Of a stretch of DNA of 64,000 nt, positions 26,229-35,700 are shown in pieces. The number at the start of each line of letters is the position of its first letter. The stretch's first letter is position 1. The position numbers and the translations under genes were made by a program. The notes under the pieces were generated by a model. It was not told where the DNA came from and did not search any database. It worked only from the letters and a program-made list of their open reading frames with translations. Origin of the DNA: Phycisphaerales bacterium (GTDB lineage Bacteria; Planctomycetota; Phycisphaerae; Tepidisphaerales; Tepidisphaeraceae); the NCBI GenBank assembly GCA_020847375.1, contig JADLCB010000019.1, positions 186,001-250,000 on the forward strand, read 5' to 3'.

Positions 26229-28547
26229 TCAGTTTACGCTGACCACAGGCGTATGCCCAGCGGTCGATTGCGTGAGGTAGCCGTGCTCGATGCACGCCTC
26301 CAGAACGCGCTGACCGATCGAGGCCGCAGTGGCTCCTCCTGATCCACCATATTCCACCATGATGGCAAAGGCGATCTGCGGTTTGTCCGCGGGCGCAAAA
26401 CCGATAATCCAGCCATGATTCAAATCCTTGCCGTCTTCTCCGAAAGCGCGATACCAGACCGCTTCGGGGTTCAAGTGTCCCTGCACCGATGGCTGAAGCA
26501 GCCGCCGTTTGATGACGCCATGTTCATCACGCACAAAATCCCCCTGGGCGTCACGGATGGGTACGGCGTAGCGCGAGGCCTGGGCGGTGCCCGATTTGGC
26601 CGCAATCACCACATCGTCGCGATGCAATTTGTAACCGGTTCCCGCCCGTGTGTTGGCGACGCGAACCATCCCTTCTTTCAACAGTTTCAGACCGGCTGGA
26701 TTCAGGTGCAGATCGCGCCGGTCCGCTGCCCATTGATCACCGCCTTTACGTAAAAGCGCCTGATCGATGGGGCTGTCTGATGCAACCAACTTCGGGCGGA
26801 CCCAGACACCATCGCGGGCGAGCGTGGCAGCGACATTGGCCATCTGCAGCGGTGTGGCAGCGATCTGTCCCTGCCCGATACCGGCAAACCAGGTCGCCGC
26901 CCGACGGTCCGATTCAGGCCCGCGGAATGACTGCGGCAATCGCCCCTCGGATTCGGCAATGCCGATACCCACGGGCCGACCCAAACCAAAGCGCTCGTAC
27001 CACGTACTAAGGCCTTTCAGCCCCATTTCATCGGCTACGGTTTCAAAAAATACATTGCACGAACGTTGCAGGGCATCAGAAAAATTCAGAAAACCAGTGG
27101 GATGCGGATCGCTCCACGGAACCGGATGATGCGCCACCGCGCCGCCCAGGGCGTTATAAAATTTACTGGCGACCCAGCAGCGCCCAACCCGGTATTTATG
27201 GCCATTCAGGACCAGAAAGCCGGTGCATTCGATCGTGGTATCCGGGTGGATCACTCCATCGGTCATCGCCCCAATACCGACCATCGGTTTGACGGTTGAA
27301 CCCGGTTCCAGCGGATATTGCGTCGCCCGGTTCAGCAGCGGGTTGTTCACATCATCCCGTGCCATCGCTGCATAAAGGTCGTTGAACTTGTTCAGGTCAT
27401 ATGTTGGATAGGAAACCAGCGCCCGAATTTCGCCGCTGGGTACATCGATCACCACCGCAGCGCCGTGCATCTCGTGGACTTCGACGCTTTTGTCCGGGTT
27501 GACAATCTGCGCCTGGGCAAAGGCCTGTTGAATCTGTTTTTGCAGGATGATGTCGATGGTCAGGCGTACATCCCTGCCGGCAACGGGTTTGGCATCTTCG
27601 CGCACACCATCCTCACCCAGATAACGATACAGGCGGCCACGCGCGCCGCGCAGGGTCGGTTCAGCCAGGGCTTCGATTCCGCTGCGGCCGATGGTGTCGT
27701 TGATGAGATAGCGATGCAGGTCATCCAGTTGCGGATTATGGCGCAGCAGATCTTCGCGTGTCACCTTGGCGATTCGTCCCAGCACATGGCTGGCCACATC
27801 CTTGAACGGATAGACGCGATGCACACCCGGGCGCACGACCAGTCCGGGAAACTGTTCAACATGCTTGCCGAAATAGTTGGCAACCTGGTCATCGACATCG
27901 CTGAGAATGACATGCGCCTGCGACTGCTCAGCGACTTCCACCTGAAACTGATCGAGTTGCGGGCCGTCCAGATTTTCCCCCATCAACCAGCGTTGCCACA
28001 ACGGCGGCGGGGCGGCATTTTCATATTCACTCAGGGCATTTTCGTAATTTTTGTACCAGATATAACGCTTGCGCTGCTCGACACGCTGTACGATCGAATT
28101 GCGCAGATTCTGAATATCCTCCCCGGCCGGGGCATACTGGCCCAGCATCAGCCACATCTGCTGAATGTCATCCTTGACGGCCTGTACCTCAGTTTCAAAC
28201 AATTGCCGGCGCGTGGCACGATCCGCGTTGGTGTAGGCGCTGCCCATGCGCTGGATCAATCGTTGCCGCGCCCGATAGTTGACCCACTGCGGATTCGGTT
28301 CGGGGGTAATCACACGGTAATCAACAGCGATGTCCAGGCAGGGTAGATCAACCGCCAGCTCCTCACCGTGATAATCGAGAATCCGGCCGCGCGTTGTGTC
28401 AACGTACGACTCGCGCTTCATGGTGTTGCGGGCGGCGGTGGTCCACTGATCATGTTGCGCGATCATGATCTGCCCGGCGCGCAGACCGATGCCGCCGGCA
28501 ACAACGATCAGAAGAATCAGGAAAATTTTAAGGCGCCGTTCGTACAT
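26229..28547 (-). CDS. mrdA: Penicillin-binding protein 2 (elongasome transpeptidase)
   Basis: MrdA cross-links peptidoglycan during side-wall growth in complex with RodA. The 772-residue class B PBP has one N-terminal span (LKIFLILLIVVAGGIGLRA), a dimerisation domain, and the transpeptidase domain with EPGSTVKP (active-site serine, SxxK) near residue 416, SCN near 494, and KSGTAQ near 648, the KTG box here reading KSG. A long insertion of charged helix (about residues 95-190) is present before the pedestal domain. mreD lies 54 bp upstream. Confidence 0.95.
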   Translation of the reverse strand: MYERRLKIFLILLIVVAGGIGLRAGQIMIAQHDQWTTAARNTMKRESYVDTTRGRILDYHGEELAVDLPCLDIAVDYRVITPEPNPQWVNYRARQRLIQRMGSAYTNADRATRRQLFETEVQAVKDDIQQMWLMLGQYAPAGEDIQNLRNSIVQRVEQRKRYIWYKNYENALSEYENAAPPPLWQRWLMGENLDGPQLDQFQVEVAEQSQAHVILSDVDDQVANYFGKHVEQFPGLVVRPGVHRVYPFKDVASHVLGRIAKVTREDLLRHNPQLDDLHRYLINDTIGRSGIEALAEPTLRGARGRLYRYLGEDGVREDAKPVAGRDVRLTIDIILQKQIQQAFAQAQIVNPDKSVEVHEMHGAAVVIDVPSGEIRALVSYPTYDLNKFNDLYAAMARDDVNNPLLNRATQYPLEPGSTVKPMVGIGAMTDGVIHPDTTIECTGFLVLNGHKYRVGRCWVASKFYNALGGAVAHHPVPWSDPHPTGFLNFSDALQRSCNVFFETVADEMGLKGLSTWYERFGLGRPVGIGIAESEGRLPQSFRGPESDRRAATWFAGIGQGQIAATPLQMANVAATLARDGVWVRPKLVASDSPIDQALLRKGGDQWAADRRDLHLNPAGLKLLKEGMVRVANTRAGTGYKLHRDDVVIAAKSGTAQASRYAVPIRDAQGDFVRDEHGVIKRRLLQPSVQGHLNPEAVWYRAFGEDGKDLNHGWIIGFAPADKPQIAFAIMVEYGGSGGATAASIGQRVLEACIEHGYLTQSTAGHTPVVSVN

Positions 28548-28601
28548 GGATCATCCGTGTTTAGCCCAGTGGCCACCATGCGACTGTCTGCACGATGGAC
28601 T

Positions 28602-29132
28602 TCACCATCGCCGCCGGTCAAAAGCAAAGTATCGTTTCATTTTGTGCAGCGGCCACAGAACCAGCGGCGCCAGCAGGCTCGTCAGGAAAACACCGCTGAT
28701 CAGCGGCCAGACTGGTGGCCGAATCGCCGGGACAAACGAGTCGGGCGACAGTTGCAGCGCCGGCGCCGCGGGCACGAACCGCTGATTGATCAGGAGAATA
28801 AACAGCACCACGATACCGCAGACCAGTGCCGTTCCCATCTGGATCAGTGGGTTGGTGCGGGCAAAATTATGGCCCGCTCCGACAATGATCAAACCGACAA
28901 ACCCGTACGCCAGGGCATACACGCCCAAGGGTTGCTGCGACAGCAGATCCTGCATCAACCCCAGACAAAAGCAGCCCAGCAGGGCGGCATCGCGCGAAGC
29001 GTGACTGGCAATGAAGATAACCACGAGCAACACCAGATTCGGCATGACGCCGGAGGAATTCCACAACACACCCAGACCGCTTTGGATACCCAGGGTAATG
29101 TAGGCGAGGATGAGGTAGGGGAGGAGTTTCAT
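28602..29132 (-). CDS. mreD: Rod shape-determining protein MreD
   Basis: A 176-residue, very hydrophobic protein with about five membrane spans (LILAYITLGIQSGLGVLWNS; NLVLLVVIFIASHAS; YALAYGFVGLIIVGAGHN; LVCGIVVLFILLIN). Sequence signatures of MreD are weak in general; the assignment rests on topology, length and position, starting 4 bases inside the end of mreC (ATGA overlap) and followed by mrdA. Confidence 0.9.
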   Translation of the reverse strand: MKLLPYLILAYITLGIQSGLGVLWNSSGVMPNLVLLVVIFIASHASRDAALLGCFCLGLMQDLLSQQPLGVYALAYGFVGLIIVGAGHNFARTNPLIQMGTALVCGIVVLFILLINQRFVPAAPALQLSPDSFVPAIRPPVWPLISGVFLTSLLAPLVLWPLHKMKRYFAFDRRRW

Positions 29133-29995
29133 TGCTGATCAAATACCATGACTTCCCTCAGGAGATTCAGATTCTGCATCGGTTTAAGTTCAATCCGGGC
29201 GTAGTAGGGGGCGTCGGATCGCAAGCCGATGGCGGTAATGACGCCCACTTTCAATCCCTGCAGGTCGCGTTCGTAGTCGCGGTCATTCAGGACAACCCAG
29301 TCTCCCTTCTGCAAGCCAACCTCCTTCACCTGGCGGTCCGTCATGTTACGGATCACCATGCGCCCATCGCCCAGGCCTTCAACCAGTTGCGGGGTTGAGG
29401 CCAGCGCCACCACTTTGGTTTTGCCGTCGCCTCCATCCACAAAGCGCCTGAAACCTGCTTCCAGCCGGAACCCCGGATCGGTAATCAGTCGAACCTGAGC
29501 GCCTGACCCAGCCCCCAGGCGATCCAGACGACCAACCAGGCCCGAGGGGCAGATGACCGGCAGTCCGTCGCGCAATCGCCCGGTCAGCGCTGGGCGCAGC
29601 ACCAACGTCTGCCGGTTGCCGCTGTCACTGCCGACGACCGCCATGGGTGTGCAGTACGCACGCAGGTCGCCCAGCAATTCACGGTCGGAATTCAACGCCA
29701 GCAATTCCTCGAGTTGGCGTGTCAGCCGAACCAGCTCCGTGCGCAGATAATCATTTTCGTTGCGCAGCTGGTCATCAGGCCGATGGTCGGCGACGGCATC
29801 GGCGAACAGGGCTGAATAAGTCCAGGTTCCCAACCGATGCAGCGGGAATGAGATCGGCGCAAATAATCCGCGCACCTGCGCCGAAGCTTTGGTGCCGATG
29901 TTCTCAGTGGCGGAAAAACGCGGCAGAATAAAGGCGCTGGTAAACGCCAGAGCCATTAACAACCAGAAGATTTGATTGAAGCGGATAAATGGCAT
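29129..29995 (-). CDS. mreC: Rod shape-determining protein MreC
   Basis: MreC links MreB filaments to periplasmic wall enzymes. The 288-residue protein has one N-terminal span (IFWLLMALAFTSAFILP), a short coiled coil (NENDYLRTELVRLTRQLEELLALN), and two beta-barrel-like domains with GLVGRLDRLGAGSGAQVRLITDPGF-type sequence split by a loop, as in the family. It is preceded by mreB (94 bp) and overlaps mreD by 4 bases. Confidence 0.94.
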   Translation of the reverse strand: MPFIRFNQIFWLLMALAFTSAFILPRFSATENIGTKASAQVRGLFAPISFPLHRLGTWTYSALFADAVADHRPDDQLRNENDYLRTELVRLTRQLEELLALNSDRELLGDLRAYCTPMAVVGSDSGNRQTLVLRPALTGRLRDGLPVICPSGLVGRLDRLGAGSGAQVRLITDPGFRLEAGFRRFVDGGDGKTKVVALASTPQLVEGLGDGRMVIRNMTDRQVKEVGLQKGDWVVLNDRDYERDLQGLKVGVITAIGLRSDAPYYARIELKPMQNLNLLREVMVFDQQ

Positions 29996-30089
29996 CCTTG
30001 TCCAGTTCCGCTTATTGAGTTGGCAACCCTGGGTTGGGCGCTCTCCAGCGCCGGTCAGCCAATGTTGGCTGGTGTCAACTCAATTCGCG

Positions 30090-31145
30090 CTAGGTTTCGT
30101 CGGCATCCGATTCGAGCGTATCTTTCCAGATTTCCAGGTTTTCCAGATAAACGGCGGTCCCACGGGCTACGCAGGTCAGCGGATCTTCCGCCAGACGCAC
30201 ATCCAGCCCCGTGGCGTTGCTGATCACCGTGGTCAGCCCGCGCAGCAGGCTGGAACCACCCGCCATGGTAATACCATTGTCAACCAAGTCTGCCGCCAGT
30301 TCCGGTTCGGCCAGCTCCAGCGTACGGGTGACGGATTCAATAATCTGCGTCACCGGTTCCTGCAGGGCTTCGCGAATTTCCTCGGCTGTGACCTCGGTAC
30401 GGCGCGGCAGGCCGGAGATTAAATCGCGGCCGCGCACTTCCATCGACGGTTCGCGGTCGCTGAAGGGGGCAGCCGATCCGATTTCCACCTTGATACGCTC
30501 AGCCATCTGCTCACCGATAGCCATGTTATAGGTCTTTTTCATGTGGTTGACGATGGCTTCGTCAAAATCGTCGCCGGCCACACGCACCGAATCGCTGACA
30601 CTGATGTCCGCCAGTGAGATAATCGCGACTTCGGTCGTGCCACCGCCGATATCCACGATCATATTCGCGGTTGGTTCGGTCACCGGCATGGCGGCACCGA
30701 TGGCAGCGGCCATTGGTTCCTCCACCAGATAAACATGACGCGCCCCAGCCCGCTCGGCTGAATCGAGCACCGCCCGTTTTTCCACGGCAGTAATCCCTGA
30801 AGGAATGGCGATCACCACCCGCGGGGCGATGAAGTGTTTGCGCCCCTGCGCCCGGCGAATGAAGTAACGCAGCATCGCCTGGGTAATTTCAAAGTCGCTG
30901 ATGACACCATCTTTCAACGGACGAATCGCCGTAATGCTGGTTGGTGTTTTACCCAGCATTTCCTTGGCGACCAACCCCACGGCGTTGCCATCCTGCAGCA
31001 CGCGGTTGGTCCCTTTTTTAACCGCCACCACCGACGGTTCGTTGAGAACGATGCCTTCGCCCTTGATGCAAACGAGCGTATTACAGGTTCCCAGGTCGAT
31101 ACCCATATCGACGCTGAACATGCCAAGCAGGCTATCGAAAATCAC
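30090..31145 (-). CDS. mreB: Rod shape-determining protein MreB
   Basis: MreB is the actin-like ATPase that organises lateral wall synthesis. The 351-residue protein has the phosphate-1 motif MGIDLGTCNTLV, the connect-1/phosphate-2 segments AERAGARHVYLVEEPMAAAIG and NMIVDIGGGTTEVAIISL, and the adenosine loop DNGITMAGGSSLLRGL. It starts with GTG at 31145, 8 nt after AAGGAG. It heads the minus-strand wall-growth cluster, with its promoter somewhere in the 354 bp divergent gap upstream. Confidence 0.97.
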   Translation of the reverse strand: MIFDSLLGMFSVDMGIDLGTCNTLVCIKGEGIVLNEPSVVAVKKGTNRVLQDGNAVGLVAKEMLGKTPTSITAIRPLKDGVISDFEITQAMLRYFIRRAQGRKHFIAPRVVIAIPSGITAVEKRAVLDSAERAGARHVYLVEEPMAAAIGAAMPVTEPTANMIVDIGGGTTEVAIISLADISVSDSVRVAGDDFDEAIVNHMKKTYNMAIGEQMAERIKVEIGSAAPFSDREPSMEVRGRDLISGLPRRTEVTAEEIREALQEPVTQIIESVTRTLELAEPELAADLVDNGITMAGGSSLLRGLTTVISNATGLDVRLAEDPLTCVARGTAVYLENLEIWKDTLESDADET

Positions 31146-31416
31146 GCTCGTTGCTCCTTGTTATCCGATGCACCAACGTCGTTTACGTTGCCGAAGGGGA
31201 ACGATTTGCCCTGCCCCGGCTGCATGCTGACCGCTATGGATTCACACATTGGCAAACTTCAATCGCCGAAATAGTCCAGCCACAGCGGGTTGAATCCCGA
31301 CGATGTACGATTATCAGGCAGCTTAGAATAACCAACACCCATCACCCCTGCAAATGCGATGAAAATTACAGGCAACCGGTAAACCGGATAATTCACATCG
31401 TACGCATCTGATTTAT

Positions 31417-31455
31417 TGACGATCAGCCAATTATAGAAGATAAAAACATCTTCTG
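31417..31455 (+). promoter_or_regulatory. Candidate promoter with overlapping palindrome
   Basis: TTGACG (31417-31422), a 17-nt spacer and GATAAA (31440-31445) form a plausible sigma-70 type promoter 55 bp before the gene at 31500. AGAAGAT-AAAAAC-ATCTTCT (31436-31455) is a perfect 7-bp inverted repeat lying over the -10 and start region and could be an operator. The rest of the 31146-31499 gap must also hold the mreB promoter, which was not pinpointed. Confidence 0.4.
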
Positions 31456-31499
31456 TCCCGATTCGGATGCTAAGATAAGCAGCCACAGCGACTGACTGT

Positions 31500-32624
31500 A
31501 TGAGTGATGAACAACAAAACCCATCCGACATGCGCCGGTTTCGACGTAATACGTTCGACCATAGTCCCCTGCTGGTCTATTACGAAATCAGCCGGGTTCC
31601 CGGTTCGTCGGTGGTGGAATATTCCAATGCAACCGATCCCATGCCGCATCTGGAAGAGCTGTCTTCCGAGCGTTCGCGCCAGTTGATCGGCGAGATTCGC
31701 ACGTTTCCCAATCCACCCGGATTGATCTTCTGCGGTCGCGATCCTTTTCAACGGCCTGATTTGATGGATCTGATCCGTTACGCCACCCGTCATGGCGTGC
31801 TGATTGGGATGCGTATCAAGGCCAGCCCGCTGGCAACGCCGCAGGCACTGGCCGAAGCCCATTCACGCGGTTTGGCGCGCCTGGGGATTGCGCTGGATGG
31901 CGCCACTGCTGAAGTTCACAATACGGCTCAGGAGGATGCCGGTTCGTATGAGCGGACGCTGGAGCTGATCCGCTGTGCGGCGCAGATGAAAATTCCCGTG
32001 CAGGTCAATACAACGTTGTCGCTGGACAATGTTCATGAATTGGATGACCTGGCGCAATTGCTGGCGAAACTCGGCATTGATACCTGGGCGGTTCATTTTC
32101 TCGTACCGGACAACGAAGACCTCGCCAGTCGCCGGATCCCAGCCGACCAGATGGAGCAGGTGTTTGAACAACTCTGGAAGCATGCCCAGCAGCAGCCCTA
32201 TATGATCAAGACCGGTCAGGCTCCGCACTATCGCCGGTTTGTACATCGCGCCGTTGAACTGGAGCTGAACGAAATGCCGAACTGGCAGCGCACGCTGGTG
32301 CGCTATGGATGCCAGGCCGGGATCAATGACGGCAATGGTCTGTTGTATGTCACGCACACCGGCCAGATCTGCCCCAGCCCGCATATGCCGATTGTCTGCG
32401 GCCGGTTTCCGTTCGATTCCGTGGTGAAAACCTATCAGCAACATGAGCTATTCAAAGCACTGCGCGATGAAGACCGGCTGGGTGGCAAGTGCGGGCGATG
32501 TCTGTACCGATTTTTATGTGGTGGTTCGCGGGCGCGGGCGTATGCCTTGACGGGTAATCCGCTGGCAGCCGAGCCGGATTGTTCCGGCCATTTCCCTGAA
32601 ACACCCCTGGATGCAGGCTTTTGA
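31500..32624 (+). CDS. Radical SAM-like protein lacking the CxxxCxxC cluster motif
   Basis: A 374-residue protein that follows the layout of radical SAM proteins of the heme d1/NirJ-like group throughout: FDHSPLLVYYEISR start, PGLIFCGRDPFQRPDLMDLI, RLGIALDGATAEVHN, and VQVNTTLS. Where the family has CxxxCxxC, residues 31-42 read SRVPGSSVVEYS with no cysteine, and the GGDP motif reads GRDP. The SPASM-like C-terminal region keeps its cysteines (YGCQAG, QICPSP, GKCGRCLYRFLCGG, PDCSGH). A frameshift was ruled out by reading the other frames. So the auxiliary cluster may be kept while SAM chemistry is lost. Role unknown; it stands alone. Confidence 0.8.
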   Translation: MSDEQQNPSDMRRFRRNTFDHSPLLVYYEISRVPGSSVVEYSNATDPMPHLEELSSERSRQLIGEIRTFPNPPGLIFCGRDPFQRPDLMDLIRYATRHGVLIGMRIKASPLATPQALAEAHSRGLARLGIALDGATAEVHNTAQEDAGSYERTLELIRCAAQMKIPVQVNTTLSLDNVHELDDLAQLLAKLGIDTWAVHFLVPDNEDLASRRIPADQMEQVFEQLWKHAQQQPYMIKTGQAPHYRRFVHRAVELELNEMPNWQRTLVRYGCQAGINDGNGLLYVTHTGQICPSPHMPIVCGRFPFDSVVKTYQQHELFKALRDEDRLGGKCGRCLYRFLCGGSRARAYALTGNPLAAEPDCSGHFPETPLDAGF

Positions 32625-32742
32625 ATGGCTGCACCTGTTCATCGCGATCGTTTTATGAGTTTCCCAGCCCTGGCCGCTCTTGCAGTTTTAATTACGAAAC
32701 ATGGTCTGTTGTTGCTCCGATGCGTCACATGATGTCGCCGCC

Positions 32743-35700
32743 TTAGCGTTGCTTGACGACAGTCAGTTTGACCGTACCTGTGGTAGCGCCATCGGTTGTG
32801 GTGAATTGCGGGCGGGCCATTGTGATGCGCGACAGACTATCGGGTATGCCTGAAGTGCTGAGCTGCATGCGCACGGCGTCCAGGCGGGTTTGGCCCAGAT
32901 TCAGTGCTGCTGCCCGTGTGCGTCGCGGAGCCTGCCGATCCGATCCCGGCCGGAGCATATCGTAAAGTTGATCCAACCCATTTTCCAATCGGGCGATCGA
33001 CTGATCCAACCGGCGCAGCTCCGGCACGCCGGCCTGCTTATCGGTGATCATGCCCGATGCCAGCGCGATTTGAACCTGGTCTGCTGCGATGTTGCGCGAT
33101 TCAGACAGTTTTGCCTTTCGTTGTTCGAGAAAACTCGCCAGCTCCAGACATTGTTCAATCGACGGATTGGCGCGCTCCTGCACGCGCGGAATGTCATCCT
33201 GCCCCAGTTCGTGGCGAATGGTTACGGTCAGGCTGGAGTCGCGTTTGAGCAGTTCGGCAAGTTGGGCCAGGGCAGCATCATTTTCACGACTGAGACTGGC
33301 ATCGCCCGGTGCGAAGTTCAGCTCAAGCGGTTCAATAACCGGGGCTGAATTATCCAGACCAGCCAGCGCTCCCACGCCACCGATCACTTTCATCGGCGCG
33401 CTGGCGATGGCCGTCGCGATGACGCTGCCGACCGCGCCAATTGCAGCCTGGGCGATGGCCCCGCCGGACACCTGGCCACGATGAATCGGAACGGACAGCG
33501 GCAGGGTGATGGAGCCATCAGCGCCGCTGAGCGCGGCCAGCACGATATCCAGAGGTGCCGGTAGAATCAGCACCCGCGAGATCGGGCCGTTGGCGGGTTC
33601 AGTGACAGACAGATCAGTTATGATCAATTTTGTGGAGGCCTTCATGTTGTCGGCATCAATCAGGCGCAGATCGAGGCTGGTATCCAGCGTACCGGCGGAC
33701 AGGGTGACTCCCGCCTGATCGGCGTAGCCCTGCAAACCGGTCAGTTCAAAACCGCTGATGGAATTTTTGATCCAGCCGCTGCCGCCCGGGCCGGTGGTCA
33801 GTTGCCCTGATGCGGTAATCTGAGAAAACAGTTCCCGATCAACCGTCACACCTTTTTGGCGCGTCGGCAGAGGCACTTTATCTGAACCGACAATCAGGCT
33901 GAAACGAAGCGGATCAGTCGAGGGTGCTGCGCCAAGTATCAGCCCCTGCAACTCAACGTCCATGCTGTTGATGGGCAGCATGAATGCGGGGTTCACTGTG
34001 TTATCTTCAATGCGAATATCAGCATCCTGCAGAAGCAGTCGATTGATGCTGATGTGCCCGGACGAAGCGGACGCGCTGATCTGGCCAGCAGGCGCAGTCG
34101 GCGCGGGCTGAGCGTCGGTTGATGCTGCGGCGAGCGCTGATTGATCGTCACCGGTCGGGGCGGTAGAGGGTTGATCCGAAACCTGCGGTGAATCCTGGGC
34201 AGTTGACGCAGCCGGGTTGTAAACCAATCCCAGCAAGTGCAGCCCGTCATGACTGCGAAGCAGATTAAGGATCGGTTTGTTGATCTCCAGTTCCTTGATG
34301 ACAACATTACTGCTGGCCGGCTGGATGCGGATTGAATCGGCGTGAATTTCATTCAGCCCCAACAGAACGGGGCCTTGTGGCTGGGCGCGCCAAGCGATGT
34401 TGTTCATCAGCAGGCTGATGTCGATGCCATTGGCGAAGTTAAAATCAGCCGGCCCACGCCGTTGCCAGCGGGCGGTTGCTTCCAGATGGGTTGTGAAACT
34501 GCCCTCCGTCAAACCTGATGGATCGATCCGCCCGGCAAGCTGCGGGGCAATGGCAATCACGCCCTGGCCGTTGATACCGGTCAGATTCAGATCCATGGTC
34601 AATGTGGGTTCATTGGCAAAGGGAGCTGCCACGGTGTCGAGATGAATCTGCTGGATCAGGGGATCGAGTTGACCGGTCACAACCAAATGCACCGGCGGCA
34701 GGCTGGCTGGATCAGCACCCAGAAGACGAACCGCCCCTTCATTGGCAATAACGAAATCCGTCAGCGTCAACGTCGGCGCATCCGGATGCGCAGCGTTATG
34801 GATACTCAGGCGTTCAACGCCAACATCGATGTGTTGAATGTTGATTTCGGGAATAAACTGGCGCAACACCTCAGTTGTCGGGGGCAGGTTTGTTGTTGGA
34901 GCAGGCGGGGTGGTGATGGTGGCGGCAGCTGTAGCCGCCGATTGATTATCTGCCGTTGCGGCTGACGGTTCAGCCGGGTGTTGCGCGGATGCAGGCAGCA
35001 AGACAACCCCGAGCAACTGCGTTGACCCGTCCGCCTGACGCTGGACATCAGCCTGCACGCCCGCCAATACGATTTCATCAATCGCGATCAGGCCACCGGC
35101 CGGGTCAAGGCGAGATACGGAAGTACCCGCGCGAGCGATCTGCAATAGTGGCTGATCGTTATCCGTATAGCGCAGATTCGACAGCATGGCATACAAGGAA
35201 GTGCCACCATGCGGATTGGGTTTGGAGGAGACTTCGGCGTGCGCCTGCAACTGACCGTTATCCAGCCCAATCGACATATGGGGGGGAAGATACGGTTTCA
35301 ACAAGCCCTGACGGATACCACTGGCGGTCAAATCCAGCGAAAGTGCCTGCTCGACCAGGGCTGCGCGCAACGTGCCATTGATCTGCAATCGGTCGATGGT
35401 CTGTGGGAGGGATACCAACACCTGTAACTGTCCGGCGGGCGCATCATTACTGGTGGAAAGTTTTTGCAATCCAAGATTGATCGTGACCGGCAACTGCGCA
35501 CCAGCCACCTGATCGTCAAAGGAGATTTCAGCAGCATCCACGTCCAACTGCCCCAGTTCAAAGATCGAGGAAGGATTGCGGGCTATTTTGGGTTCAGAAT
35601 CTGCGCTGACAGATGGCGCCTGATTGTCAGCGACCGTTTTATTTGAAACGGAGCTACTTGCAGCAGTCGCCGCCGTGCTGGTTGACGAATCATCACTGGG

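Noticed and set aside
31500..31640. Frameshift hiding a CxxxCxxC motif in the radical SAM-like gene
   Set aside because: The other two frames of this stretch show no cysteine pattern, and the frame remains open and family-like on both sides.
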